Positions 1-8,600 of a stretch of DNA of 33,299 nt are shown in pieces (the stretch's first letter is position 1; the number at the start of each line of letters is the position of its first letter). The position numbers were made by a program, and so were the translations under genes. Source of the DNA: Saprospiraceae bacterium (GTDB lineage: Bacteria > Bacteroidota > Bacteroidia > Chitinophagales > Saprospiraceae); contig JABDMH010000072.1 in the NCBI GenBank assembly GCA_013001595.1, positions 1-33,299 on the forward strand, in the 5' to 3' direction. The notes beneath the pieces are model-generated. The model was not told the origin of the DNA, did not search any database, and was given only the letters and a program-made list of their open reading frames with translations.

Positions 1-1497
1 TATTTTTGCTTGTGCCTTTTTACGCATCTCAGCCAGCAATGCCCGCATCTCATTTAACTTGATTTGATAATTGGGATCGGATACTAGATTGATTAATTCC
101 TCTGGGTCTTGATGGTGGTCATACAACTCTTCGTTTGTTGTTGGAATTTCTTGATTCCAGCAAGTATACCTCCAACGATCGGTTCTTATGGAGGCAGCTT
201 TTCCCCTTTGTGTAATACTATACGCCGCTTTCTTGGCCATCACATCGCCTTGCGAGATGGCGGGCAGCAAACTCGTTCCCTGCAATATTTTGGGTTGATA
301 AGCTGAAAAGCCCGCTAGATCAATAAGCGTCGGGTAGAGATCTATCAGTTCGCTGATTGATGCATTGGTAGTGCCTTTGGTCTGATTATATCCGGGAGCA
401 GAAATGATCATCGGAACACGAACCGTTCCTTCCCAAAGGCTGGTTTTGGCCCAGCAGTCGTGTTCGCCTAAATTATAACCATGGTCAGACACAAAAACTA
501 TGATCGTCTCTTCCCGTAGATTCAGACGATTTAGTGCATCTAGCAACCGACCTACTTGTTGATCCATAAATCGAATACTTGCCATGTAGGCTTGAATGGT
601 CTTCCGTTGCTGTGCTAGAGACATTTGCCAAATGCGATGATTTTGCATCCGCAACGCAGCATCGGGGACATCTTCAGAGTGGTCAATTTCCGGCAGAATA
701 ATTTGCTCCTCGGGATATGGCGCGAAGCAGTTTTCTGGAGCAATGAGTGGCACGTGCGGTCGAACTAAACCAACTGCCAGAAAAAAGGGTGCATCAGCTT
801 TTTGCTTTTGCTTATTGGTGCCGTTTGGAGGTAGCTCAGCAGCGCGATTCTCTAAGATGGCGATGGCCTGACTTGTCGCCAAGTAGTCCGTTTGTGTTGA
901 GGCTCGATCGTCCTTGAGTTGCATGGAAGAAAAATTGCTGCCATAGTGCAAATTGCCTGGGGACAATAATTCTAGTTTGCCATCACTCAAGGTTTCCGGT
1001 CCCATGATGTTGGTCGCAAAGTCCCATGAGTCCGGATCGTCACCACCAGGATCTCCGCGCTCAATTCCTCCCGGCACGCCCATGTGATAGATTTTGGACA
1101 CCCGGGCAGTAAAGTAGCCCTGTTCACGAAAGAAGCCTGCCATCGAGGGATGTGCGTTGAGGGAAGGGGTGACCGCTCTATAGCTTCCCAATACATGGCT
1201 GTTTCCCACAACACCATTGGTCTCTGTGTACAGGCCGCTCATCAGGGATGCTCGTGAAGGGCCGCAGAGAGGATATTGACAGTAGGTGCGATCAAACCGT
1301 ACTCCTTCACCAGCAAGTCGGTCTAGATTTGGTGTATGCTGATCTATATCCATGTAGGGACCTATCTTGGTATTCAGATCATCTGAGATGATGAATAAGA
1401 TATTGGGCTGTGCGAATGCCGTAACTGCACTCAACACCATCAGGAAATTAGATGCAATCCCAAACCAACATTTCCTTGACTTTCTGGCTAATATCAT
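1..1497 (-). CDS. Secreted sulfatase (formylglycine-dependent), 3' end outside window
   Basis: The frame is open from an ATG at 1497 to the left edge, giving 499 codons without a stop, so the C-terminus is missing. An N-terminal signal peptide (about residues 10-30, ending A-F-A-Q) is followed by the metal-binding stretch NILFIISDDLN with D39-D40. The sulfatase signature C-G-P-S-R starts at Cys78; in this family that Cys is converted to formylglycine and attacks the sulfate ester. The visible C-terminal part has the usual EELYDHHQDPEELINL stretch near the end of iduronate-2-sulfatase-like enzymes. The likely role is removal of sulfate from polysaccharides in the periplasm or outside the cell. 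The substrate cannot be read from sequence. No maturase (anSME/FGE) gene is in the window. The gene has its own upstream region and reads out of the window. Confidence 0.93.
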   Translation of the reverse strand, partial: MILARKSRKCWFGIASNFLMVLSAVTAFAQPNILFIISDDLNTKIGPYMDIDQHTPNLDRLAGEGVRFDRTYCQYPLCGPSRASLMSGLYTETNGVVGNSHVLGSYRAVTPSLNAHPSMAGFFREQGYFTARVSKIYHMGVPGGIERGDPGGDDPDSWDFATNIMGPETLSDGKLELLSPGNLHYGSNFSSMQLKDDRASTQTDYLATSQAIAILENRAAELPPNGTNKQKQKADAPFFLAVGLVRPHVPLIAPENCFAPYPEEQIILPEIDHSEDVPDAALRMQNHRIWQMSLAQQRKTIQAYMASIRFMDQQVGRLLDALNRLNLREETIIVFVSDHGYNLGEHDCWAKTSLWEGTVRVPMIISAPGYNQTKGTTNASISELIDLYPTLIDLAGFSAYQPKILQGTSLLPAISQGDVMAKKAAYSITQRGKAASIRTDRWRYTCWNQEIPTTNEELYDHHQDPEELINLVSDPNYQIKLNEMRALLAEMRKKAQAKI

Positions 1498-2051
1498 AAT
1501 ATAAGAGACTTTCTTCCAAGATAGCAATAATGCCTGCAGACATCCTACGCCTATGAATGGAACATGTGCAATTACGATGCTGTGGAATCGTTAAGTTTTA
1601 CTACGATACTGTTAAATGACTGGCTCGCTTATTTTGGTTGCAGACGAGTCAAAAAATAAAGGTATAGCCCCGCTATATCGAGTGTTTTTGGTGATGTAAG
1701 CGATCAAAGTAGCGAACGAGGCAGAGTTGGTATTTTAACTGTCTCCTAAGAGCTCGTCAATATATGGGTCCTAATAAATTATGGGAGTATAAGTACATGC
1801 GAAGACCTACAGTCGAGTATGATTCACCATTGCCTTCAGGTTTTGCTAAAACTAAGGGATTCATGTTTTTAATTAAATAGCCTTGAATTGATGTTAATGC
1901 AAAGATCCTATTTGTAGAATATGACCCATCTCTTCACCTGCTCCTAATCATCCGCTGTAAATAATTGTGATTACAAATCACCCTTTGGGGTGAGATCAAA
2001 TCTGGATGCATACCATATTTTGCAGATCAACTTCTGCATAAAAGAATCACT
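1498..2051. other. Intergenic region between divergent genes
   Basis: This 554-base stretch separates the sulfatase (minus) from the tail-fibre-like gene (plus) and should hold both promoters. I see no convincing ORF. A small perfect hairpin lies at 1978-1993 (TCACCC, loop TTTG, GGGTGA), about 60 bases before the plus-strand start; it has no T-run and its role is unknown. No clear Bacteroidota -7 element (TAnnTTTG) was found. Confidence 0.4.
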
Positions 2052-3140
2052 ATGAAGTACCTTGATTTGACAATTTGCTTATTCCTGCTATTTCATCATT
2101 CTATTGCTCAGAATGGGACGATGAGTGCAGAGTCACTGGAGTTAAGTGAAAAAATACAACTGGGTTCAGGGTTCTTAAATCAAGATATTTTTGAAATTAA
2201 TACCAAGCCAGGACTAAATCCATTTAGAGTACGTACAAATGGAACAACCAGATTGCGAATTTTCGAAAATGGAGGAATGACCTTGTTGGGGAATTGGTCA
2301 AATCCACAACCGGGAGAACTAAGAATTAATGGCTATACTGGCATCAGAGTAAACGATCCACTATCACCCCTACACGTCTCTGGAGGAGGTAGATTTTCCG
2401 ATGAAATCAACAATGGTGAAATCATACTTAGTCCCAACACAGGAGGTTTAATCTTTGGACCCTCTATTTCTATGGATAACTTGAATGGTAATCGGACACT
2501 TCTTGTTGGAGCTGGCACTGCCTTTGTCGATTTTGGCATCCTCCAGCTCAGCAATTCGGATGGCCAAGTGACCGCCCAAATAACTGGTGAGGATATAACT
2601 GGGAGTCATGAGGCTGGTATTTTAGAGTTAAAATCAGGAGGCACAACAAAGATCCGGTTAGATGCTAATTACAATAATTCAGGTATTGCTAGGACAACAA
2701 CCGATGAATTGGAAATACGCGGGGGGTCAGACCTTTCTGAGTATTTTGACCTAGATGAGAAAGGTGTTAAACCTGGTATGTTGGTCTCAATCGACCCTAC
2801 TTATGAAGGCAGGTTAAGACTGTCCACAAAGTCCTATGACCGCCAGGTTGCCGGAGTCGTCAGTGGGGCTAATGACATACATACAGGTATTCTGATGGGG
2901 CAGGAAGGCACGATAGCTGATGGCTCGTATCCCGTGGCATTGGCAGGGAGGGTCTATCTCTTAGCGAATAGCGAAGGCGGCAGCATTTCGCCAGGTGATT
3001 TGCTTACTACCTCTTCGACACCCGGTTATGCTATGAAAGCCAAGAGCTTGAGAAAAGCTCAAGGTGCCATTGTTGGAAAGTCAATGACTACGTTGAATGA
3101 AGATTCCGAATTGGTTTTGGTGTTAGTTAATCTACAATAA
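2052..3140 (+). CDS. Secreted protein with C-terminal tail-fibre-like domain
   Basis: A 362-residue protein. A Sec signal peptide (residues 1-19, ending SIAQ) is followed by a repetitive, Gly/Asn-rich beta region with phrases such as LRINGYTGIRVNDPLSPLHV, typical of secreted Bacteroidota fibre-like proteins. The C-terminal portion, from about residue 225 (GGSDLSEYFD, then PGMLVSID, YDRQVAGVVSG, PVALAGRVYL, PGDLLTTSSTPGYAMKA, GAIVGKSM, VLVLVNLQ at the very end), matches in my judgement a domain found on phage tail fibres and in secreted bacterial proteins, related to the G2/S74-type fibre ends. It is followed after 14 bases by a metalloprotease gene, so the two may be co-expressed. There are no phage structural genes nearby, so I do not call it a prophage. 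Function unknown; a trimeric surface or extracellular fibre is an inference. Confidence 0.7.
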   Translation: MKYLDLTICLFLLFHHSIAQNGTMSAESLELSEKIQLGSGFLNQDIFEINTKPGLNPFRVRTNGTTRLRIFENGGMTLLGNWSNPQPGELRINGYTGIRVNDPLSPLHVSGGGRFSDEINNGEIILSPNTGGLIFGPSISMDNLNGNRTLLVGAGTAFVDFGILQLSNSDGQVTAQITGEDITGSHEAGILELKSGGTTKIRLDANYNNSGIARTTTDELEIRGGSDLSEYFDLDEKGVKPGMLVSIDPTYEGRLRLSTKSYDRQVAGVVSGANDIHTGILMGQEGTIADGSYPVALAGRVYLLANSEGGSISPGDLLTTSSTPGYAMKAKSLRKAQGAIVGKSMTTLNEDSELVLVLVNLQ

Positions 3141-3154
3141 TATGAGTCCATTTT

Positions 3155-4411
3155 ATGATTAGGCCATTTATGGTCATATCAATAGTATTGACGTGCCTGG
3201 ATTTCACCAATGCCCAAGTACCAGATTTTATTTCCGTACAAGGAAAAGAAATCATTTATCGCTTTGATCCTGCAATTAAAGAAAAACCTTTAAGAATCCC
3301 TTCTCCTTTCACCAACTTGGCGACACCAGATAATCGAAAGCTTGCAAGATCATCAGAAGATTGTTCACTATCTGCTGACATTCGCGTTACCTATGCAGGA
3401 TTCAATGCTCAAGCCCAGATGGCCTTTCAACACGCAGTTGACATATGGAAAAGGTGTATTGTGGCTACAACACCCATCAGAATTGGGGTCGATTTCACAA
3501 ACTTGGGTGCAAATACTTTGGGTCAAGCAATCGTTGCCCGCTATATCATCGATCAAAGTGGTAATGACTTACCGATGAAGAATGTGCCTTATCCGGTTGC
3601 ATTGGCAAATAACATAGTGGGTTATGATATTTATCCAAGTGAACCAGATATTATTGCTGAATTTAATAGTGGGGTTTCTTGGTATTTTGGTACGGATGGA
3701 AAAACTCCCGCTAACCAAATTGATTTTGTTACCGTCGTACTGCACGAGATCTGTCATGGTCTTGGATTTGCAGCAAGTGCCCAAAGCGATAATACAGTAT
3801 CCAATACCTTTATTGGCCGCGACTATACAATCGATAATGAGTCTGAGCTTTTGCCAACTATTTTTGACAGAAAGTTAGAGGAAGCTGGTGGCACAAAAAT
3901 AACAACCTTGCCAAATTTTTCGAATCAGCTGCTCTCTGCACTTACTAGTGAGTTGGTATTTTTCGATGATATGCATGCAAGGGCTGCCAATGGAGGCAAG
4001 CGGGTACCTCTATATGCACCTACAATATTTGATCAAGGTTCGTCCATCTCACATTTGGCAGAATCTTTTAATGGTACGGTCAACGCACTTATGACCTATT
4101 CCCTAGCCGCTGAAGAGTCCATTCACGATCCTGGTCCAGTTAACATTGGGATTTTGGAAGATGTCGGATGGCCCATTAATCAAAATTGCTTTCCTACCTA
4201 TCTATATGTTAACAAGAATTTCGTGGGAGTAGAAACAGGAGCAATTTTAAATCCTTTCAAAAGCCTTGAGAAAGCGCATGAACAAAGCACCAACGGCAGC
4301 ACCATATTTTTCTTATCAAGTGGAGTACATGACGAAACAAATGACCAACTCCTGGATCGCAAGGTTCTTTTAAGGTTGGCCAATGGTGGTAGTTCGGTCA
4401 TCATTAGATAG
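3155..4411 (+). CDS. Secreted HExxH zinc metalloprotease-like protein
   Basis: A 418-residue protein with a Sec signal peptide (about residues 1-20, FTNAQ). The zinc-binding motif HEICHGLGF is at residues 197-205: H197 and H201 as ligands and E198 as general base. The classical metzincin third ligand six residues further on is absent (Ala at 207), as in families that take the third ligand from elsewhere. The downstream LMTYS and HDPGPVNIGILEDVGW stretches resemble the conserved block that follows the active site in secreted M10/M43-like bacterial proteases. From about residue 345 a short C-terminal segment (YVNKNFVGVETGAILNPFKSLEKA) resembles the start of a right-handed beta-helix (DUF1565-like), ending in SSVIIR. 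The gene starts 14 bases after the fibre-like gene. Protease activity is likely but the substrate is unknown. Confidence 0.75.
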   Translation: MIRPFMVISIVLTCLDFTNAQVPDFISVQGKEIIYRFDPAIKEKPLRIPSPFTNLATPDNRKLARSSEDCSLSADIRVTYAGFNAQAQMAFQHAVDIWKRCIVATTPIRIGVDFTNLGANTLGQAIVARYIIDQSGNDLPMKNVPYPVALANNIVGYDIYPSEPDIIAEFNSGVSWYFGTDGKTPANQIDFVTVVLHEICHGLGFAASAQSDNTVSNTFIGRDYTIDNESELLPTIFDRKLEEAGGTKITTLPNFSNQLLSALTSELVFFDDMHARAANGGKRVPLYAPTIFDQGSSISHLAESFNGTVNALMTYSLAAEESIHDPGPVNIGILEDVGWPINQNCFPTYLYVNKNFVGVETGAILNPFKSLEKAHEQSTNGSTIFFLSSGVHDETNDQLLDRKVLLRLANGGSSVIIR

Positions 4412-4459
4412 CAAGACCTTATGATGCTAAGATTACTAAGGAATAATTAAGTCTCTGAT

Positions 4460-5515
4460 CTATGCCTTATAGTACTCAACTAGCTTGCCGTCAAAATTTG
4501 CTACTTTATCAATCAAGGCTTGTCTCTCTTCATCACCGTAAGAGGTAAATGACTTGGCGAGACCAATTTTTTCCTTCAACATCTCAGCATCGTTGGCACC
4601 GGTCACAATGACGCTGACGGGCAGGGACCAAACAAAATTTAGGGCCTCTTCAACACTAATTGCGTTCGGGATGATCTTAGGTTTGTCTCCACCTTCAAAG
4701 TGAGAAGTTCCGCCGAAAAAACCACCGTTTGAAAGGGTTTTCATAGCAATGATACCGAGGTTGCCTTCTACCAATAGGGGCATTACATTGTTGATGAAGC
4801 TCTTATAGTTGGGATCAAAAGCATTAATCGGCATCTGGCAGGTTTGCAAGGTATCCGTTCGTTCTAGCATCCTCATGTGAGCAGTATAGCTCACATGTCC
4901 CGTAAAACCGACATGTCTGACCTTACCTTGTTCCTTTGCTTTTAAAACTTCCTTAAGTACTCCTTCGGCAATTCGATTATCGACATCCTCAGGACTGCTG
5001 ATCGAATGAATCTGGTAGAGGTCAAGGTAATCGGTCTTCATACGCTTTAAGGTGCCTTCCAAATGTGCTCGAATTCCCCTGCCTGTTTTGGCCGTACTTT
5101 TGGACATGATGTAAGATACATCACGATATTTCGGGCATAGAAACATGCCGAAGCGTTCCTCTGCTAAGCCTTTACCGTACATTTCGGCATTGTCGAAAAA
5201 CCTGATCCCACCTTCTATGGCAGCTTCAATAACTTTTTCTGCTTCCTGCTCACTCATACGTGCAATATGCGCTCCACCCACACCAAGCATAGTGATGTAT
5301 TCGCCAGTCTTACCAAATAACCTTTGAGGTAGCAATCGACCTAATCTGTCTTCCTGTTTGGGTTCCTGAACACCTACTGCGGCGATTTTCGTCTGGGCAG
5401 TATCTGCCTCTCCGGCCTTACCCTGGCAGGCAGCTGCCGGAACCATAATGCCGGCTGTCAATCCAGCTAGTGATCTTAAAAAGTCTCTTCGATCTTTACT
5501 GTTTGAATTTTTCAT
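4460..5515 (-). CDS. TAT-exported aldo/keto reductase
   Basis: A 351-residue protein. The N-terminus carries a twin-arginine signal (D-R-R-D-F-L-R-S at 8-15) and a possible lipobox ending at Cys30 (P-A-A-A-C), so it may be a TAT-exported lipoprotein. The aldo/keto reductase tetrad is visible: D108 (FFDNAEMYGKG), Y113, K139 (IMSKS) and H170 (DLYQIH). Family members reduce carbonyl groups with NAD(P)H; an exported form must either carry its cofactor through the TAT pathway or act on another redox partner. It is the last gene of a minus-strand operon and begins 11 bases after the TonB receptor stop. Convergent with the metalloprotease gene. The substrate is unknown. Confidence 0.88.
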   Translation of the reverse strand: MKNSNSKDRRDFLRSLAGLTAGIMVPAAACQGKAGEADTAQTKIAAVGVQEPKQEDRLGRLLPQRLFGKTGEYITMLGVGGAHIARMSEQEAEKVIEAAIEGGIRFFDNAEMYGKGLAEERFGMFLCPKYRDVSYIMSKSTAKTGRGIRAHLEGTLKRMKTDYLDLYQIHSISSPEDVDNRIAEGVLKEVLKAKEQGKVRHVGFTGHVSYTAHMRMLERTDTLQTCQMPINAFDPNYKSFINNVMPLLVEGNLGIIAMKTLSNGGFFGGTSHFEGGDKPKIIPNAISVEEALNFVWSLPVSVIVTGANDAEMLKEKIGLAKSFTSYGDEERQALIDKVANFDGKLVEYYKA

Positions 5516-5526
5516 ATACGATTAGA

Positions 5527-7401
5527 TTAAAAATGAACAGAAACCCCTCCCAAGACGCTCGCACCAGGCATGGGGAAACCACTTTGCGTAACGTAAGTTA
5601 CATCTAATAAATTATTTACTTCTATAAAGAGCTTGAGGTTACGCAATAGATCGTAGCTTGTTTTTGCGTCGAGTAACAGATAGTTTTCTAAAGATATATC
5701 GGGATCCAAACTAGTTCTGAGTCCATTAATCAGCTGAAAACCGGTCTGGAATTGCCATTTGTCTTGTTTGTAATTTGTCTGAAAATTGAGTTGATGTGTT
5801 GGTGCAAACAGAACAGAAGTCGAGGCGTCTAAATAGGAATAGTTGGCCATAATATCAACATGATCATTGGCAGTGAAACTCACCTGAAGTTCAATTCCTT
5901 TGTTATTGAACTCACCTGTGTTTCTCCGTTGTGGAGGTCCTGGATTGCCTGTAGGTACAACCTGCACCAGATTTTCACCCTCCATAAGGAAGGCTGTTAC
6001 TTCCAGTCGTAGCCGATTTTGGGCCAAGTGCTGGCCAAAACTCACTTCGTAGTTCCAAAGTTCCTCGGGTTGCAAATCCTGGTTCGCCGGAGCAAAAAAG
6101 AATAGATCGTTGACCGTCGGACTTCGAAAGGCCTTTGAAGCATTTGCTTTGAAGACGCCCTGATCACTAATTTCATAGGCCAGTCCCACTCCTGGTACCG
6201 TGTTGGAGCCATAAATGGAGTTGTCTACAAATCGCCATCCAGCATTAATGGAAAAGGATTCAGAAAATCCATGTTGAAGAATAGCGTAACCCTCGGTTTC
6301 CTTTATCGTATGATCGATATTCAAACCGATTCTTGCGGGTGGAGGTATCTCATTATTTTCCCCCATACCACCAAACTCCTTGTAATCCACTCCGAGAGTC
6401 AAAATACTGCGATCAAAAAAGTGAATGTTCTGATAGAAGGTGATTCCCCGATTAAAGTCATTGGATTTAAAACCAGTATCGAAGTCGTGGTTGCCGTAAT
6501 TGTAAAATGCTCTAAGTGCACCGCTAACTTTTTCAAAGGCATTATCCAAAGATATGGAGGCTCTTCCCCTAAGATAACTGCGACCATCGATTTGCAGGGG
6601 CATGCTAGTAAATCCTGGGTGATAATATGTAGCATCTGCAATGTTGGCATCTGCAGATAGACTAAATTGTTCATTCACTTGGTAGTTGGCTTTGATAAAT
6701 GCAGTGGTGTTGCTGAATTCATCATTGGCATCCTTACGGAATCCATCGGATTGTTCACGGTTGGCAGCCGCAAAAAGCTTGAATTCGTCTTTCTTGAAAC
6801 CTACATGTCCACTAAGAATTTGGGTGTTGAAGGAACCAATGGACGCTCGGGCCTGGCCGTGCAAACCATCCTTTTTTACATCGCGTGTAATAATATTAAT
6901 GGCACCACCCATTGCGTTGGATCCATAAAGCAGAGAGGCAGCGCCTCGCAAAACTTCTACACGTTCTACATCAGAGGCCGTATAGGCATCGGCAATAGGG
7001 TGTCCAAAAATGCCCATAAACTGTGGTTGGCCGTCGATTAAGATAAGGACTTGAGTATTGGGAGATCCACTTACGCCACGAAGGCTAATGTTTCCTCCTG
7101 ATTCAGGTCCTACACCATAACCCACTGGATTTCTGGCATTGAGGAAGAACCCCGGTATTTGACTATTTAATAGAGGAAGAATATTGGATTCTCCACTCCG
7201 CTCCAGCACTGATCTATTGACGATTGTGATGCTAGCCGGAACTTTACTTTTTTGTTGTTGGATCCGGGTACCAGTGACGACAATAGGATCCAAAACCAGC
7301 GCTGTACTGTCGTCCTGAGCAATCATGTTATTGATCCCAGCCATAAAACACAGCAGGATTAAAAGGTGTCTGAGAAAAAGTATAGTCTTATTTCCAATCA
7401 T
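5527..7401 (-). CDS. TonB-dependent outer-membrane receptor, CirA/BtuB type
   Basis: A 624-residue protein when started at the ATG at 7401, which is preceded by a good Shine-Dalgarno sequence (AAGGAG, seven bases upstream). An in-frame start at 7458 would overlap the previous gene and add 19 untypical residues. A signal peptide (ending MIAQ) is followed by the plug domain: LDPIVVTGTR, LLNSQIPGFFLNAR, NISLRGVSGSPNTQVLILIDG, VERVEVLRGAASLLYGSNAMGGAINIITR. A beta-barrel with alternating polar and aromatic strands follows, ending NNLLDVTYVTQSGF and a terminal Phe (VSVHF). There is no carboxypeptidase-regulatory-like N-terminal domain, so this is not a SusC polysaccharide receptor. The type points to a small ligand such as a cobalamin, metal chelate or nucleobase-like compound. 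It is the third gene of an operon with an S component and a phosphoribosyltransferase. Confidence 0.93.
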   Translation of the reverse strand: MIGNKTILFLRHLLILLCFMAGINNMIAQDDSTALVLDPIVVTGTRIQQQKSKVPASITIVNRSVLERSGESNILPLLNSQIPGFFLNARNPVGYGVGPESGGNISLRGVSGSPNTQVLILIDGQPQFMGIFGHPIADAYTASDVERVEVLRGAASLLYGSNAMGGAINIITRDVKKDGLHGQARASIGSFNTQILSGHVGFKKDEFKLFAAANREQSDGFRKDANDEFSNTTAFIKANYQVNEQFSLSADANIADATYYHPGFTSMPLQIDGRSYLRGRASISLDNAFEKVSGALRAFYNYGNHDFDTGFKSNDFNRGITFYQNIHFFDRSILTLGVDYKEFGGMGENNEIPPPARIGLNIDHTIKETEGYAILQHGFSESFSINAGWRFVDNSIYGSNTVPGVGLAYEISDQGVFKANASKAFRSPTVNDLFFFAPANQDLQPEELWNYEVSFGQHLAQNRLRLEVTAFLMEGENLVQVVPTGNPGPPQRRNTGEFNNKGIELQVSFTANDHVDIMANYSYLDASTSVLFAPTHQLNFQTNYKQDKWQFQTGFQLINGLRTSLDPDISLENYLLLDAKTSYDLLRNLKLFIEVNNLLDVTYVTQSGFPMPGASVLGGVSVHF

Positions 7402-7412
7402 CAATGAACTCC

Positions 7413-7841
7413 TTAGGTGACTTGCATCACATCTTCTTTCCACGGCCAGTGTACACAAGACTTGATATCAGGAAATAGTACGTGATCACCCTGGCCCTTC
7501 AATACGAATGTTTGTACTTTATATTGACTTATTTTTTCTTTCACTACCTCCAGTGTTTTGCCGGATACAGATACGTCATCAACTAGTAGGATTCGAGAAT
7601 CCACAGGCAAATCTAGGGCAAATTCATCCAGGAAAGTAGGCTTTGTTCGTACTGGCGTATTATCGTCATTACGATAATTCACACGTACAATCTGTAGATC
7701 ACATTTTAATTGGAATGCTACCAAACTGGCAGGAATAATACCACCTCGACCGATACCAATGACAACGTCTGTTTCGGGCAGTTTGAAGTTGCGCAAGGCA
7801 TAACATATTTCCACGAAAGAAAGCGCAACTTTGTCTGACAT
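7413..7841 (-). CDS. Type I phosphoribosyltransferase
   Basis: A 142-residue protein. The PRPP-binding motif of type I phosphoribosyltransferases is present at about residues 83-97 (RILLVDDVSVSGKTL), and the upstream loop GIGRGGIIPASLVAF (about 29-43) is the usual pyrophosphate-binding loop. The length and the WPW stretch near the C-terminus resemble the short xanthine/hypoxanthine-guanine type found in archaea and many bacteria. Such enzymes join a nucleobase to PRPP. It sits between an ECF-type S component (18 bases upstream) and a TonB receptor start 11 bases downstream, so it probably acts on whatever this operon imports. The exact base is not deducible. Confidence 0.88.
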   Translation of the reverse strand: MSDKVALSFVEICYALRNFKLPETDVVIGIGRGGIIPASLVAFQLKCDLQIVRVNYRNDDNTPVRTKPTFLDEFALDLPVDSRILLVDDVSVSGKTLEVVKEKISQYKVQTFVLKGQGDHVLFPDIKSCVHWPWKEDVMQVT

Positions 7842-7859
7842 CCTACTGGTTAGCGCTAA

Positions 7860-8387
7860 CTACTTTTTTAGCTTCAAGACAAGAATATTGATAACCATCA
7901 ATATCAGGATGCCAGGAAGGGCGGTCGCAATAGATTGAGCCAAGAAGTCAGATGCCTGCAAATTTGGAAGCAATGGTAGCAGAATCAATACCAAACTGGA
8001 CACCAATTTTGCACCCAAATATCCGACTGGGGCAGCTATCCACTTTAGACGATGTTGGCGTAACAAACCAGCTGACAATATGACAAAGGCTACCAATTCA
8101 ACACTTAGGAGGGTAACCAGCTCCCATTGGGGATTCCCGGTTAGCAGGAAGTTTATAAATGGAGCCAGCAAGGCAGCCACTAGTGCTACATGCTTCTTGA
8201 AAAAGATCAATGCTATAAACGGCAGATAAAAAATCGGCAACAACATAGCTCCTGCTGGAGCACCGCCACCGATGGGAATCAGATGAACCATGAGTGGTAG
8301 CAAGCAGGTAGCTATCAATATGGCTATTGTAGGCGTGATTTGCAGGCCTTTGGATCGATCTTGAAGTACTAAAGCATGTTGTTTCAT
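7860..8387 (-). CDS. Integral membrane protein, probable ECF transporter S component
   Basis: A 175-residue, very hydrophobic protein with about five to six membrane segments (for example residues 17-37, 42-63, 68-84, 90-110, 119-140 and 155-172). The size, the segment pattern and the conserved-looking stretch PIGGGAPAGAMLLPIFYLPF resemble substrate-binding S components of energy-coupling-factor vitamin transporters; no ATPase or EcfT gene is nearby, so a shared ECF module encoded elsewhere would be needed. It is the first gene of the operon S component, phosphoribosyltransferase, TonB receptor, aldo/keto reductase. An outer-membrane receptor together with a small inner-membrane permease fits a two-membrane uptake route. 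The assignment is from pattern only; another small membrane family is possible. Confidence 0.6.
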   Translation of the reverse strand: MKQHALVLQDRSKGLQITPTIAILIATCLLPLMVHLIPIGGGAPAGAMLLPIFYLPFIALIFFKKHVALVAALLAPFINFLLTGNPQWELVTLLSVELVAFVILSAGLLRQHRLKWIAAPVGYLGAKLVSSLVLILLPLLPNLQASDFLAQSIATALPGILILMVINILVLKLKK

Positions 8388-8429
8388 AGGTCGCTGAACT
8401 TATTGTTAGTTAAGAGACTCTAATTTATG

Positions 8430-8459
8430 AAAAATCCCTCAAAAAGGTGGGATTACCTT
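8430..8459 (-). terminator. Possible intrinsic terminator or attenuator before the S-component operon
   Basis: On the minus strand the sequence AATCCC (8454-8449), a 10-base loop and GGGATT (8438-8433) form a six-pair stem running into a T-tract (8434-8430), about 40 bases before the operon start. The same AATCCC can instead be the loop of an alternative stem, AAGGT/ACCTT, using bases 8459-8455 and 8448-8444. Two mutually exclusive stems before the first gene are what an attenuator would show. Stems are short and no known riboswitch motif was recognised in the 200 bases upstream. Confidence 0.35.
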
Positions 8460-8600
8460 CATTAAGGGTGATGTTTGAAGGTGGATGGACATGTCATTTG
8501 ATCTGTCTTTATGACTTGAGGGTTCTAAGAAGCTTTGTTGCGATGATTCCTGGGAGATACAATAATGGTTTAATATCCATCCTGAAATGACCAAACCGAT

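Noticed and set aside
987-1217. Minus-strand ORF of 76 residues
   Set aside because: It is another frame of the sulfatase, whose motifs are in the long open frame.
1978-1993. Hairpin as a terminator or riboswitch
   Set aside because: Only six pairs, no T-run and no known motif around it.
2052-3140. Prophage or tail-like contractile system suggested by the fibre-like domain
   Set aside because: No sheath, tube, baseplate, capsid, terminase or integrase gene is near, and the protein has its own Sec signal peptide.
7401-7458. Longer start for the TonB receptor
   Set aside because: It would overlap the phosphoribosyltransferase gene, and the ATG at 7401 has a strong Shine-Dalgarno sequence and begins a normal signal peptide.
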